From Oceanicola sp. D3 (GTDB taxonomy: Bacteria; Pseudomonadota; Alphaproteobacteria; Rhodobacterales; Rhodobacteraceae), in assembly GCF_006351965.1 (NCBI RefSeq), contig NZ_CP040932.1:992001-1056000 (forward strand): DNA of 64,000 nucleotides, given 5' to 3'. Made by a program: the position numbers and the translations under genes. This document shows positions 33,463 to 43,038 of the stretch, piece after piece. Positions within the stretch are counted from its first letter, which is position 1, and every line of letters starts with the position of its first letter. Below the pieces are notes generated by a model. It was not told where the DNA came from. It saw nothing but the letters and a program-made list of their open reading frames with translations, and made no database searches.

Positions 33463-34539
33463 ATGGAACACTCAATCGAAATCAAACACCTCGACCTGTC
33501 GTTCGGCGCCGTGAAGGTGCTGCAAGACCTCAACCTTGAAGTGGTCAACGGCGAATTTCTCGTGCTCCTCGGCTCTTCCGGCTGCGGCAAGTCTACCCTG
33601 CTCAACTGCATCGCCGGGCTGCTTGATGTGACCGATGGGCAAATCTGGATCGGCGGGAAAAACGTCACCTGGGAAGAGCCCTCCAAGCGCGGCATCGGCA
33701 TGGTGTTCCAAAGCTACGCGCTCTACCCGCAGATGACAGTGCGCGGCAATCTGAGCTTTGGCCTCAAGAACGCCGGGGTGAGCAAGGCCGAGATCACCGA
33801 GCGGGTAAACCGCGCAGCGCAGGTGCTCCAGATCGAGCCGCTGCTGGATCGCAAGCCCTCCGCCCTCTCCGGCGGGCAGCGCCAGCGGGTGGCGATTGGC
33901 CGTGCGCTGGTGCGCGATGTCGATGTGTTCCTCTTCGACGAGCCGCTGTCCAACCTCGACGCCAAGCTGCGTGCCGATCTGCGGGTCGAGATCAAGCAGC
34001 TGCACCAGACGCTGGGCAACACCATGATCTACGTCACCCACGACCAGATCGAGGCGATGACCCTTGCCGACCGGATCGCCATCATGAAATCGGGGATGGT
34101 CCTGCAACTCGACACCCCGAACGAAATCTACAACCGCCCCGCCAACCTCTACGTGGCGCAGTTCATCGGCTCCCCAACCATGAACTTCCTCAACGGCGAG
34201 CTGCGCGGCGGGGTTTTCCACTCCGCCGAGCTGGAAATCCCGCTTGAGGGCTACACCTGGCAAGACGGCCCGCGCGACGGGGCGGCGATGCTGGGCATCC
34301 GCCCCGAGCACGTGGCCTACCGCGAAATCGCAGAGAGCAAGCCCTTCCGCTTTGACAGCACGGTAGAGCTGGTCGAGCCGCTCGGCTCCGACACGCTGGT
34401 GCGCTGTGACGTGGGCGGGCGGCATGTCTGGGTGCGGCTCGACGGGCAGGTCGAGATCGCCCCGGGCGACCCGTTGCCGCTGGGCCTCTCCCCCGAGCGC
34501 TGCCACCTCTTTGACAAGACAACCGAAGCCCGGCTCTAA
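33463..34539 (+). CDS. Sugar ABC transporter ATP-binding protein (UgpC/MalK type)
   Basis: A 358-residue ATPase. Walker A GSSGCGKST near residue 38, signature LSGGQRQRVAIGRALVR near residue 135, Walker B VFLFDEPLSNLD near residue 155 and the switch His in YVTHDQ. The C-terminal OB-type regulatory domain (GIRPEHVAY) marks the MalK/UgpC subgroup. It starts 3 bp after the permease gene and energises the sugar importer. Confidence 0.93.
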   Translation: MEHSIEIKHLDLSFGAVKVLQDLNLEVVNGEFLVLLGSSGCGKSTLLNCIAGLLDVTDGQIWIGGKNVTWEEPSKRGIGMVFQSYALYPQMTVRGNLSFGLKNAGVSKAEITERVNRAAQVLQIEPLLDRKPSALSGGQRQRVAIGRALVRDVDVFLFDEPLSNLDAKLRADLRVEIKQLHQTLGNTMIYVTHDQIEAMTLADRIAIMKSGMVLQLDTPNEIYNRPANLYVAQFIGSPTMNFLNGELRGGVFHSAELEIPLEGYTWQDGPRDGAAMLGIRPEHVAYREIAESKPFRFDSTVELVEPLGSDTLVRCDVGGRHVWVRLDGQVEIAPGDPLPLGLSPERCHLFDKTTEARL

Positions 34540-34561
34540 GCCGGAACTCACAGGACTGACC

Positions 34562-35311
34562 ATGGATATCTCGTATCAACTCTATTCCTCGCGTGACGCT
34601 GGCCCGATGGAAGACACGCTCAAGCTGCTCGCCTCGCTTGGCTACACACAGGTCGAGGGCTTCGGCGGGGTCTACGCAGACCCCCACGCCTTCAAGGCCC
34701 TGCTCGACGAAAACGGGCTCACCATGCCCTCCGGCCACTTCTTCCCGCTGGGCAGCTTCGAGGAGGATTTTGACAAATCCATCGCCGCCGCCAAGGTGCT
34801 GGGGATGGAGCGCGTCTTCTGCCCCGCGCCCACCGATGAATATCGCAACGGTGCCGGAATGGCCGAGTGGAAGGATCTCGCCAACCGCCTCAACGAGGCA
34901 GGCAAGCGGGTGCGCGATGCGGGCCTGCGCTTTGGCTGGCACAACCACCACTGGGAGTTTCAGGGCCTTCAGGAGGGCACCGTGCCCATGCAGGTGATCC
35001 TCGACATGGCCCCCGAGATCGAGTGGGAGATGGATGTCGCCTGGGTCGTGCGCGGCGGGGCCGACCCGCTGCTCTGGATCGAGGCGCAGGCCGACCGGAT
35101 CACCACCGCCCATGTGAAAGACATCGCCCCCTCCGGCCAAAACGAGGACGAGGACGGCTGGGCCGATGTAGGCCACGGCACAATGGATTGGCCCGCCATC
35201 ATGGCCGCGCTCAAGGGCGCAGGCGTGGACCTGTTCGTGATGGAGCACGACAAGCCGAATGACGCCAAGCGCTTCGCCACCCGCTCCATCGAAGCCGTAA
35301 AGGGATTCTGA
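34562..35311 (+). CDS. Sugar phosphate isomerase/epimerase (AP endonuclease 2-like TIM barrel)
   Basis: A 249-residue xylose-isomerase-like TIM barrel. Probable metal ligands: GWHNHHWEFQ near residue 125, EMDVAWVVRGG near residue 157, AHVKDIAP near residue 183 and a late Glu in VMEHDKP. Members isomerise or epimerise ketoses, inosose or sugar derivatives. Starts 22 bp after the ATPase gene and is followed by a Gfo/Idh gene, a pairing often seen for 3-keto-sugar chemistry. Confidence 0.88.
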   Translation: MDISYQLYSSRDAGPMEDTLKLLASLGYTQVEGFGGVYADPHAFKALLDENGLTMPSGHFFPLGSFEEDFDKSIAAAKVLGMERVFCPAPTDEYRNGAGMAEWKDLANRLNEAGKRVRDAGLRFGWHNHHWEFQGLQEGTVPMQVILDMAPEIEWEMDVAWVVRGGADPLLWIEAQADRITTAHVKDIAPSGQNEDEDGWADVGHGTMDWPAIMAALKGAGVDLFVMEHDKPNDAKRFATRSIEAVKGF

Positions 35312-35314
35312 GCC

Positions 35315-36436
35315 ATGGCTGACACACTCGGAATCGGCGTCATCGGCTGCGGCAACATCTCCGCCGCCTACATGCGCCTCGCCCCCCTGTTCAACGGCAT
35401 CGAAATGCGCGCCTGCGCCGACCTGAGCGAAGAGGCCGCCAAGGCACGCGCAGAAGAGTTCGGCCTGCGCGCCGAAAGCATCGAAGGGCTGTTGGCCGCC
35501 GATGATGTCGACATCATCGTCAACCTCACCGTCCCCAACGCGCATTTCGACGTGTCCAAACGCGTGCTTGAGGCTGGCAAGCATGTGTATTCCGAAAAGC
35601 CCTTCGTGCTGACGCTGGAAGAGGGCGAAGCGCTGAAGAAGATCGCGGGCGAAAAGGGCCTGCGTGTCGGCTCCGCGCCCGATACCTTCCTCGGCGGCGC
35701 CCACCAGCTTGCGCGCCATCTGGTCGATAGCGAGGCCGTGGGCCGCATCACCTCCGGCACCTGCTTCGTGCAGTCTCCGGGCATGGAAAGCTGGCACCCC
35801 AACCCCGATTTCTTCTTCCAGCCCGGCGCCGGCCCGGTGCTCGATATCGGCCCCTACTACGTGTCCAACCTCGTGCAACTGCTCGGCCCGGTGAAGCGCG
35901 TTGTGGCGATGAGCTCCAGCGCCAATGAATACCGCACCATCACCTCGCAGCCGCGCCACGGTGAGAAGATCAAGGTGGAAACGCCAACAACGATCCACGC
36001 GATCCTGCAATTCGAGAGCGGCGCGCAGGTGACGTTCATTGCAAGCTGGGACGTGTGGCAACACGGCCATTCCAACATGGAGCTTTACGGCACCGAGGGC
36101 ACCCTGCATGTGCCCGATCCCAACTTCTTCGGCGGTGAGGTGCGGGTGACAGAAAAAGGCGCTTTCACAAACATCTCTGGCGAGTGGCAGCACCCCTTCG
36201 GCAAGTCCAACGAGGGCACGCGGGCCAACTACCGCACCGCCGGGCTGGCCGATATGGCGCAGGCCATCCTCGCAGGCCGCCCGCACCGCTGCTCGGATGA
36301 CTTTGCCACCCATGTCGTCGATGTGATGACCTCCATCCTCGAGGCAGGCGAAGAGGGCAGGGCGCTTGATATTTCCACCACCTGCACCCGCCCCGAAGCC
36401 CTTGGCCCCGATGCCGCACAGGGCCTGCTGGCATGA
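35315..36436 (+). CDS. Gfo/Idh/MocA family oxidoreductase
   Basis: A 373-residue NAD(P)-dependent enzyme. Rossmann motif IGVIGCGNISAAYM; conserved YSEKPFVL near residue 90 with the active-site Lys; LDIGPYYVSNLVQLLG near residue 180. With the preceding isomerase it could oxidise and remodel a glycoside or free sugar released by the GH43 enzyme. Its stop overlaps the next ATG by 4 bp. Confidence 0.88.
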   Translation: MADTLGIGVIGCGNISAAYMRLAPLFNGIEMRACADLSEEAAKARAEEFGLRAESIEGLLAADDVDIIVNLTVPNAHFDVSKRVLEAGKHVYSEKPFVLTLEEGEALKKIAGEKGLRVGSAPDTFLGGAHQLARHLVDSEAVGRITSGTCFVQSPGMESWHPNPDFFFQPGAGPVLDIGPYYVSNLVQLLGPVKRVVAMSSSANEYRTITSQPRHGEKIKVETPTTIHAILQFESGAQVTFIASWDVWQHGHSNMELYGTEGTLHVPDPNFFGGEVRVTEKGAFTNISGEWQHPFGKSNEGTRANYRTAGLADMAQAILAGRPHRCSDDFATHVVDVMTSILEAGEEGRALDISTTCTRPEALGPDAAQGLLA

Positions 36437-37485
36437 GCGTCTATGCCGCCGCCGAAGACCGCTACGAGCGGATGGCCTATCGCCGCTGCGGCAAATCAGG
36501 CCTCAAACTGCCCGCCATCTCGCTCGGCCTCTGGCACAACTTCGGCGATGATGCGCCGCATGAGACAAAGCGACAAATCTGCCAAACAGCGTTTGATCAC
36601 GGCATCACCCATTTCGACCTCGCCAACAATTACGGCCCGAGGCCGGGCGCGGCGGAGGCGGCGTTTGGCGAGATCCTGCGGACAGATTTTGCCCCCTACC
36701 GCGACGAGCTGATCATATCGTCCAAGGCAGGCTACGGCATGTGGCCCGGCCCCTATGGCGAGTGGGGCAGCCGCAAGTATCTGGTGGCGAGCTGCGACCA
36801 GTCGCTGAAGCGGCTGGGGCTGGATTACGTCGATATCTTCTACTCCCACCGCTTCGATCCCGACACGCCGCTGGAAGAGACGATGGGTGCGCTCGACCAT
36901 ATCGTGCGCTCGGGGCGGGCGCTTTATGCGGGGATTTCCTCTTATAATTCCGAGCGGACGCGGGAGGCTGTGGCGATCCTGAAAGATCTCGGCACCCCCT
37001 GCCTGATCCACCAGCCGAGTTACAACATGATCAACCGCTGGGTCGAGCGCGACGGGCTGAAAGACACGCTCGCCGAGCTGGGCATCGGCTCCATCGCCTT
37101 CACCCCGCTGGCGCAGGGGATGCTGACGGCCAAGTATCTCGGCGGCGTGCCCGAGGGCAGCCGCGCCACGCAGGGCAAATCGCTGCGCAGCGAGATGCTC
37201 TCCGACCGTGCGATAGAAAACATCCGCAAGCTAAACGACATCGCCGAACGGCGCGGGCAAACCCTGGCGCAGATGGCGATTGCATGGGTGCTGCGCGGCG
37301 GCGGCATCACCACCGCGCTGATCGGCGCGAGCAAGCCGAGCCAAGTGGTCGATTGCGTCGGAGCGGTGGGCAACCTCGAATTCACCGAGGCCGAACTGGC
37401 AGAGATCGACGAATACGCCGACGAAGAGGCCATCAACCTCTGGGCACAATCCGCCGAGCAAACCAAGGGAGCCGCGCAGCGATGA
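36433..37485 (+). CDS. Aldo/keto reductase, YghZ-like
   Basis: A 350-residue AKR. N-terminal YRRCGKSGLKLPAISLGLWHNFG is the YghZ/L-glyceraldehyde-3-phosphate reductase type start. Catalytic Asp (HFDLANNYGP), Tyr, Lys (IISSKAGYG) and His (DIFYSHRFDP) are all present; C-terminal cofactor motif ALIGASKPSQV. Likely reduces an aldose or a reactive aldehyde. The ATG overlaps the Gfo/Idh stop, and its own stop overlaps the GH43 start. Confidence 0.9.
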   Translation: MSVYAAAEDRYERMAYRRCGKSGLKLPAISLGLWHNFGDDAPHETKRQICQTAFDHGITHFDLANNYGPRPGAAEAAFGEILRTDFAPYRDELIISSKAGYGMWPGPYGEWGSRKYLVASCDQSLKRLGLDYVDIFYSHRFDPDTPLEETMGALDHIVRSGRALYAGISSYNSERTREAVAILKDLGTPCLIHQPSYNMINRWVERDGLKDTLAELGIGSIAFTPLAQGMLTAKYLGGVPEGSRATQGKSLRSEMLSDRAIENIRKLNDIAERRGQTLAQMAIAWVLRGGGITTALIGASKPSQVVDCVGAVGNLEFTEAELAEIDEYADEEAINLWAQSAEQTKGAAQR

Positions 37486-39068
37486 TCCGCAACCCCATCC
37501 TCCCCGGCTTCAACCCCGACCCGTCGATCTGCCGGGTGGGGGATGAGTACTTCATCGCCACTTCCACCTTCGAGTGGTATCCCGGCGTCCAAATTCACCG
37601 CTCCAAGGATCTGGTGAACTGGGATCTCGCCTGCCGCCCGCTCTCCCGCGCCAGCCAGCTCGACATGCGGGGTGATCCAGATTCCTGCGGCATCTGGGCC
37701 CCCTGCCTCAGCTACGCCGACGGCCTGTTCTGGCTCGTCTACACCGACGTCAAACGCTACGACGGCAACTTCAAGGACGCCCACAACTACATCGTCACCG
37801 CGCCCTCCATCGAGGGGCCGTGGAGTGACCCGACCTATGTCAGTAGCCACGGCTTCGACCCTTCGCTCTTTCACGATGACGACGGGCGCAAATACTGGCT
37901 GGTGCTCCAGTGGAACCACGTCAGCGCGAGCATCGGCGGCAAGCCAAGAACCAGCGCTTTCGATGGCATCCTCTGTCAGGAATGGCACCCCGAGGAGGGG
38001 CTGAAAGGCGAGATCAAGGTCATCTCCAAGGGCTCCCCGCTCGGCCTCACCGAAGGGCCGCACCTCTCCAAGCGCAACGGCTGGTATTACCTCACCGTGG
38101 CCGAGGGCGGCACTGGCTATAACCACGCCGTCACAATGGCCCGCAGCCGCGAGGTGTTCGGCCCCTACGAGCTGCATCCCGACACGCACCTGCTGACGGC
38201 AAAGGACGCCCCCGATGCGCCGCTGCAACGCACCGGACATGGGCAAATCGTGGAAACCCCGCAGGGCGAGACCTACCACACCTTCCTCTGCTCACGCCCG
38301 CTGCCCGGCCGGTTCTCGCCGCTCGGCCGCGAGACCGGCATCGAGAAATGCGAGTGGCGCGACGATTGGCTCTATGTCGAAGGCGGCGGCACGCTCGCGC
38401 ATCTGGAGGTGCCCGCGCCGTCTGACGTGGAGCAGCGCCAGCCGCAGGCGATTGAGCGCAAGTTCACCAACGCCCTGCCGCCCGAGTTCCAATGGTTGCG
38501 CACGCCAGAGCCCGAGCGGATCTTTACCCTTACAGGCGAGGCCCTGCGCCTGATCGGGCGCGAGAGCATCGGCAGCTGGTTCGAGCAAAGCCTCGTCGCC
38601 CGGCGTCAGGAGCACCTGAAGTATCGCGCCTCCACCACGCTGGAAGCCTTCGACCCAACCACCTACCAGCAGGCCGCAGGCCTCACGACCTACTACAACC
38701 GCTACAAATTCCACTTCGCCGCCGTCTCCTTCACCGAGGAGCATGGCCGCTGCCTCATGCTCATGTCCTGCCCCGGCGACTGGCCCGATGGGCGCATGCA
38801 GTTCCCCGCCGCGCCCGTGCCTCTGGCCGATGGCCCGGTGGAGCTTGCGGTGGAGGTGGATCACGCCAAGCAACAATTCCTCTACCGGCAGGGCGGCGGC
38901 AACTGGCAGCCCTTCGGGCCAGAGCTGGATGCCAGCGTGATCTCCGACGAGGGCGGGCGGGGCGAACATGGCTCCTTCACCGGGGCCTTCGTCGGCATGG
39001 TCTGTTTCGACATCACCGGGCATGGCCGCACGGCGGATTTCACCCGCTTCTCCTACGACCCCACCTGA
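37482..39068 (+). CDS. GH43 family glycosidase (beta-xylosidase / arabinofuranosidase type)
   Basis: A 528-residue GH43 enzyme without signal peptide, so intracellular. Catalytic residues by the family pattern: general base Asp13 (GFNPDPSIC), pKa-modulating Asp126 (GFDPSLF) and acid Glu191 (GLTEGPHL), matching the spacing of known beta-xylosidases. The five-bladed propeller covers about residues 1-315; a C-terminal beta-sandwich follows (about 340-525). It would cleave imported xylo- or arabino-oligosaccharides. ATG at 37482 overlaps the AKR stop. Confidence 0.93.
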   Translation: MIRNPILPGFNPDPSICRVGDEYFIATSTFEWYPGVQIHRSKDLVNWDLACRPLSRASQLDMRGDPDSCGIWAPCLSYADGLFWLVYTDVKRYDGNFKDAHNYIVTAPSIEGPWSDPTYVSSHGFDPSLFHDDDGRKYWLVLQWNHVSASIGGKPRTSAFDGILCQEWHPEEGLKGEIKVISKGSPLGLTEGPHLSKRNGWYYLTVAEGGTGYNHAVTMARSREVFGPYELHPDTHLLTAKDAPDAPLQRTGHGQIVETPQGETYHTFLCSRPLPGRFSPLGRETGIEKCEWRDDWLYVEGGGTLAHLEVPAPSDVEQRQPQAIERKFTNALPPEFQWLRTPEPERIFTLTGEALRLIGRESIGSWFEQSLVARRQEHLKYRASTTLEAFDPTTYQQAAGLTTYYNRYKFHFAAVSFTEEHGRCLMLMSCPGDWPDGRMQFPAAPVPLADGPVELAVEVDHAKQQFLYRQGGGNWQPFGPELDASVISDEGGRGEHGSFTGAFVGMVCFDITGHGRTADFTRFSYDPT

Positions 39069-39889
39069 TGTTCGCCGCGCTGGAGATTTTCGACCTCGAA
39101 ACAGGCAAGAGCGAAACCCTGCTTGAAACCGACCGCCACATCGAAGCCCCCAACTGGGCCGATGATGCGTTGATCGTCAACGCCGAGGGCAGGCTCTACC
39201 GCGTGCCCCTCGACGCGCCGGATCTGGTGGAGATCGACACCCGCGGGCACACCCGTTGCAACAACGACCACGGCCTCTCGCCCGATGGCCACTGGCTGGC
39301 GATTTCTGACAGCAGCAGCACCGAGGCCTCCTGTATCTACCGGTTGCCGTCCTCCGGCGGCCCGCCCGCGCGCATCACCACGCTCACCCCAAGCTGGTGG
39401 CACGGCTGGTCCCCCGATGGCGATACGATGGCCTACACCTGCCGCCGAGAGGGCACTTTCGGCATCGCCATCATCCCCGCTGCAGGCGGTGATGAAACCG
39501 TGCTGATCGCAGGCGGCGGTCATTATGACGGGCCCGACTACACGCCCGATGGCAAGCACATCTGGTTCAACTCCGACCGGGGCGGGCAAATGAACCTCTG
39601 GCGCATGCGGGCCGATGGCACCGACCCGGAGGAAATGACAGGCGGCGCAAGCGTCGATTGGTTTCCCCACCCCTCGCCAGACGGCAAGCATGTGCTCTAC
39701 CTCGCCTATCCAGCGGGCACCGAGGGCCACCCCTTTGGCCGCGATGTCGAGCTGCGGCTCATGCCCGCCGACGGGGGAGGCGCGCCGAAACGGCTCTGCG
39801 CCTTTTACGGCGGGCAGGGCAGCCTCAACGTGCCGTCATGGGCCCCCGATGCCCGCCGTTTCGCCTACGTGCGCTACGCCCGGCCCTGA
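39068..39889 (+). CDS. TolB-like beta-propeller protein
   Basis: A 273-residue protein of repeated TolB/WD40-like blades: DHGLSPDGHWLAISD, WHGWSPDGDTMAYTC, DYTPDGKHIWFNSDRGG, FPHPSPDGKHVLYLAY and SWAPDARRFAYV. No signal peptide is visible, unlike periplasmic TolB. It overlaps the GH43 stop by one base and ends the sugar operon. The role could be oligosaccharide or uronate lyase chemistry (some such propellers are lyases) or scaffolding; I do not know. Confidence 0.82.
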   Translation: MFAALEIFDLETGKSETLLETDRHIEAPNWADDALIVNAEGRLYRVPLDAPDLVEIDTRGHTRCNNDHGLSPDGHWLAISDSSSTEASCIYRLPSSGGPPARITTLTPSWWHGWSPDGDTMAYTCRREGTFGIAIIPAAGGDETVLIAGGGHYDGPDYTPDGKHIWFNSDRGGQMNLWRMRADGTDPEEMTGGASVDWFPHPSPDGKHVLYLAYPAGTEGHPFGRDVELRLMPADGGGAPKRLCAFYGGQGSLNVPSWAPDARRFAYVRYARP

Positions 39890-39895
39890 CCCGTA

Positions 39896-40627
39896 TCAGG
39901 CCTTGGCCGCGGCCTTGCCCACGCGCTCGGCCAGGGTCGCAAAGTTGCGGGCAGACTGAAGGTGCAGATAGGTGCACTCCAGCTCGTCGGTGCGGAACAT
40001 TTCCATCACCGCCGCCTCGTCCAACGCCTTCAGCTTCTCCCGGTCGACGGTGAAAAACCCCTGCAAGGTGCGCTTTTCGCCTTCGGGCGTGGTGTAATTG
40101 GCCTGCATCGGCTTGAGCAGCTCCAGCTCGGCCAGCCGCTTGGCATAGGCCTGCGTGCGCTGATGCTGGGTGTGGTAATCCTGCTGAAACTTCAGCACGT
40201 TCTGCAAGTATTCCGAGGGCTTGTCGCCGTCAAAGAGCGCCTCGCCCTTGCCCTTGCTGTTCAGTCCGGCGCAGCCTTCGTCCACATGCAGCGTCTGCGT
40301 GCCAGCATCATCCTGATGCGAAAGCACAAAAGGGTAGCGGCGGATATAGGCAGGCAGGTAGGTGCCAAGCCACTTTCCGTCCGCCCCGACAAAGGCATTC
40401 TTGGAGCCGTCGAGCCCGAGGATAACGGAGGGCACCGGCGCAGAGGCCTCTCCAGCAAAGACAATCGGGTATTCGGCGGCGCAAAGGGCAAACTCGGCGG
40501 CGGCGATCGGCACCGAGTTGACCTCGCGGGCAAAGCCGTAATCGCCCTTCAGATCAACGCTCATCTTGCCGTGGCGCGCGGCGTTCACCGCTGCGGGGGT
40601 ATCATAAAAAAGTAGCTGCTTGGCCAT
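39896..40627 (-). CDS. SapC family protein
   Basis: A 243-residue protein with the SapC-family outline: VNSVPIAAAEFALCAAEYPIVF near residue 37, LPAYIRRYPFVL near residue 92 and a C-terminal DREKLKALDEAAV segment. The family was named from S-layer-related loci in Campylobacter, but its function in marine alphaproteobacteria is unclear and no S-layer gene is near. Convergent with the sugar operon (6-bp gap). No signal peptide is seen. Confidence 0.82.
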   Translation of the reverse strand: MAKQLLFYDTPAAVNAARHGKMSVDLKGDYGFAREVNSVPIAAAEFALCAAEYPIVFAGEASAPVPSVILGLDGSKNAFVGADGKWLGTYLPAYIRRYPFVLSHQDDAGTQTLHVDEGCAGLNSKGKGEALFDGDKPSEYLQNVLKFQQDYHTQHQRTQAYAKRLAELELLKPMQANYTTPEGEKRTLQGFFTVDREKLKALDEAAVMEMFRTDELECTYLHLQSARNFATLAERVGKAAAKA

Positions 40628-40978
40628 CGCCCGTTCCTCACCTGTAAAATGCTTGCCCCGGTGTAACGGCTGGCTGCGGGGCTTTCAAAGGGATTGGGGC
40701 CGTAAAGCGCCCTGCACAAAAGAAAACACCGCCTCGCGGCAGGTGCTTCCACTGGGTCTCGGGTCAAACCGGCTTACTCGGCGGATGCCAGTTCCTTCGG
40801 CAGTCGGACGGTTCAGAGCAGGCCGCACAAGGCTGTGGCGGCGGGCCTTGAGGTGGCGGCGCAAGCGCAGTAAACATCGCAGCAGGGCCACAGGCCCATG
40901 CCAGCACTGCCGCGCGTACAGCGGCGCCAGCGACCCAATCCAAAACCATGCAGGCCAAAGCCATGCAGGAAGGTCGCC
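40628..40978. other. 351-bp intergenic region between SapC gene and hmuT
   Basis: This gap should hold the promoters of the leftward SapC gene and rightward hmuTUV. I find no supported gene. The nonamer CCATGCAGG occurs twice near 40945-40970, just before hmuT. No TGA-N9-TCA iron box like that at 46331 is apparent, so hmuTUV control is unclear. Confidence 0.4.
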
Positions 40979-41890
40979 ATGCTGATAAAACCCTCTGGAA
41001 ATTTCCGCCTGCTCCCGCGCCCGCTCTCCGGCCCGCTTGCCGCCTTGCGGCGGCTCGCCCTCGCGCTGCTCCTCGCTCTCGCAGCGGCCAAGCCCGGCGC
41101 CGCGCAGGATGGCCCCGCGCGGGTGGCCTCCCTCGGCGGCGCTGTTACCGAAATCGTCTATGCGCTGGGCGAGCAGGGCAGGCTGGTCGCCCGCGACAGC
41201 ACCTCAACCTTCCCGCCCGAAGCGCAGGCCCTGCCCAATGTGGGCTACGTGCGCGCGCTCTCCGCCGAAGGGGTGCTATCCCTCGCGCCCGATCTGATCC
41301 TCGCTGAACAGAACAGCGGCCCGCAGGAGGCGCTCGATGTGCTGGCCGAGGCGCAAATCCCCCTCGTTCTGGTGCCCGACGGCTACGATGGCGCAGCGAT
41401 CCGGCGCAAGATCGAGGTCGTCGCTGGCGCACTCGGCGTGCCCGCCAAGGGCGAGGCACTGGCGCAACAGGTCGAGGCAGACCTGGTCGAGGCGACCCGG
41501 GCCGCGCAGCGCGATGCGCCGGTGCGCGTGCTCTTCCTCCTCTCCATGCAGGGCGGGCGGCTGATGGCGGCGGGGCGTGGCACATCGGCAGAGGGCATCA
41601 TCACCCTTGCCGGTGCGCAAAACGCGCTCACCGGCTTCGAGGGCTACAAGCAGGTCGCCGATGAGGCCGTGCTGGAGGCCGCGCCCGAGGTGATCCTGAT
41701 GATGGAGCGGGGCGGCGATCACGGCGGCGCGGTGGATGACATCCTCGCTCACCCCATCCTCGGTCAAACCCCTGCCGCAAAATCCGGCGCGGTGCTCCGG
41801 CAGCCGGGCTTGCTCCTGCTCGGCTTCGGGCCGCGCACACCGCAAGCGGTCCGGGCGCTGAGTGAAGCCATCGCCGCCACCCGCCCATGA
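40979..41890 (+). CDS. hmuT: Haem ABC transporter periplasmic binding protein
   Basis: A 303-residue class III binding protein. After a basic start (MLIKPSGNFRLLPRP) a hydrophobic stretch LALALLLALAAAKPGAAQ forms the signal peptide. The mature part contains RVASLGGAVTEIVYALGEQGRLVARD, a HmuT hallmark with the haem-coordinating region (Tyr near VGYVRAL), and VLFLLSMQGGRLMAAGRGTSAEGII. AGGAAGG precedes the ATG. It feeds haem to HmuUV, encoded directly downstream. Confidence 0.9.
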   Translation: MLIKPSGNFRLLPRPLSGPLAALRRLALALLLALAAAKPGAAQDGPARVASLGGAVTEIVYALGEQGRLVARDSTSTFPPEAQALPNVGYVRALSAEGVLSLAPDLILAEQNSGPQEALDVLAEAQIPLVLVPDGYDGAAIRRKIEVVAGALGVPAKGEALAQQVEADLVEATRAAQRDAPVRVLFLLSMQGGRLMAAGRGTSAEGIITLAGAQNALTGFEGYKQVADEAVLEAAPEVILMMERGGDHGGAVDDILAHPILGQTPAAKSGAVLRQPGLLLLGFGPRTPQAVRALSEAIAATRP

Positions 41891-41936
41891 CCTCCGCGCC
41901 CATGCACCTCCCCCCAAGCGCCACAAGGCAGTCCCC

Positions 41937-43034
41937 ATGGCCGATGTGATGAACGCCCCGGCCACCCCGGCCCGCCACCGCCGACTGGCCCCTCCCGCAG
42001 GCGACAGGCAACGCCGCGCCGCGCTGGCCATGCTGGCCCTTGCTGCCCTGCTGGCGCTTGTCTCCCTCGCAAGCCTCGGCACCGGCGCGTCTGGCACCAG
42101 CCTGCTTGCGGCTCTGGGCCAGTTGGCAACGGGCGAAGAGATCGGCACGCGCGAGGCGCTCATCCTGTTCGATATCCGCCTGCCTCGTCTCGCGCTGGGC
42201 ATCCTCGTCGGGGCCTCGCTGGCGGTGTCGGGCGCGGTGATGCAGGGGCTCTTCCGCAACCCTCTGGCCGATCCGGGGCTTGTCGGCGTCGGGGCAGGGG
42301 CCGGGCTGGGGGCGATCACCGCCATCGTTCTGGGGGGCCTGCTGCCCGCGGCCCTGCAAGCGGCCCTCGGCTACTACCTCGTGCCGGTCGCGGCCTTTCT
42401 GGGCGGCTGGGTCAGCACGTTGCTGCTCTATCGCATCGCCACCAGCCGGGGCCGCACATCGGTGGCGGTCATGCTGCTTGCGGGCATCGCCCTCGGGGCG
42501 CTGGCCGGGGCGGTCTCGGGCGTTCTCGTCTACATGGCGGATGACGCGCAACTGCGCGATCTCACCTTCTGGGGCCTCGGCTCGCTGGCCGGGGCGACAT
42601 GGAGCAAGGTGGCCCTCGCCGCACCGCTGATCGCGCTCGCGCTGGCCGCCACGCCGTTTCTGGCCCGTGCGCTCAACGCGCTGGCACTGGGCGAGGCCCC
42701 GGCGGCTCATCTCGGCATCCCCGTCCAGCGGATGAAAAACATCGCCATCCTCTCGGTCGCCGCCGCCACCGGCGCTGCGGTGGCCGTGTCGGGCGGCATC
42801 GGCTTCATCGGCATCGTCGTGCCGCACCTGCTGCGCCTCGCCATCGGCCCCGATCACCGCTACCTGCTGCCCGCCTCGGCCCTGCTCGGGGCGTGTCTGC
42901 TGATCGGCGCAGATATGATCTCGCGCGTCGTCATCGCCCCCGCCGAGCTGCCCATCGGCATTGTCACCGCCACCCTCGGCGGCCCGTTCTTTCTGTGGAT
43001 CCTGCTGCGCAACCGCAGCCTGCTGGATATGTAA
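41937..43034 (+). CDS. hmuU: Haem ABC transporter permease (FecCD family)
   Basis: A 365-residue FecCD-type permease with about ten helices. Motifs: IRLPRLALGILVGASLAVSGAVMQGLFRNPLADPGLVGV near residue 75, GGIGFIGIVVPHLLRLAIGPDHR near residue 290 and ELPIGIVTATLGGPFFLWIL at the C-terminus. ATG 41937 is favoured, 46 bp after hmuT; a nearby in-frame Met (MNAP) is an alternative. Forms the inner-membrane haem channel with HmuV. Confidence 0.92.
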   Translation: MADVMNAPATPARHRRLAPPAGDRQRRAALAMLALAALLALVSLASLGTGASGTSLLAALGQLATGEEIGTREALILFDIRLPRLALGILVGASLAVSGAVMQGLFRNPLADPGLVGVGAGAGLGAITAIVLGGLLPAALQAALGYYLVPVAAFLGGWVSTLLLYRIATSRGRTSVAVMLLAGIALGALAGAVSGVLVYMADDAQLRDLTFWGLGSLAGATWSKVALAAPLIALALAATPFLARALNALALGEAPAAHLGIPVQRMKNIAILSVAAATGAAVAVSGGIGFIGIVVPHLLRLAIGPDHRYLLPASALLGACLLIGADMISRVVIAPAELPIGIVTATLGGPFFLWILLRNRSLLDM

Positions 43035-43038
43035 CGCG

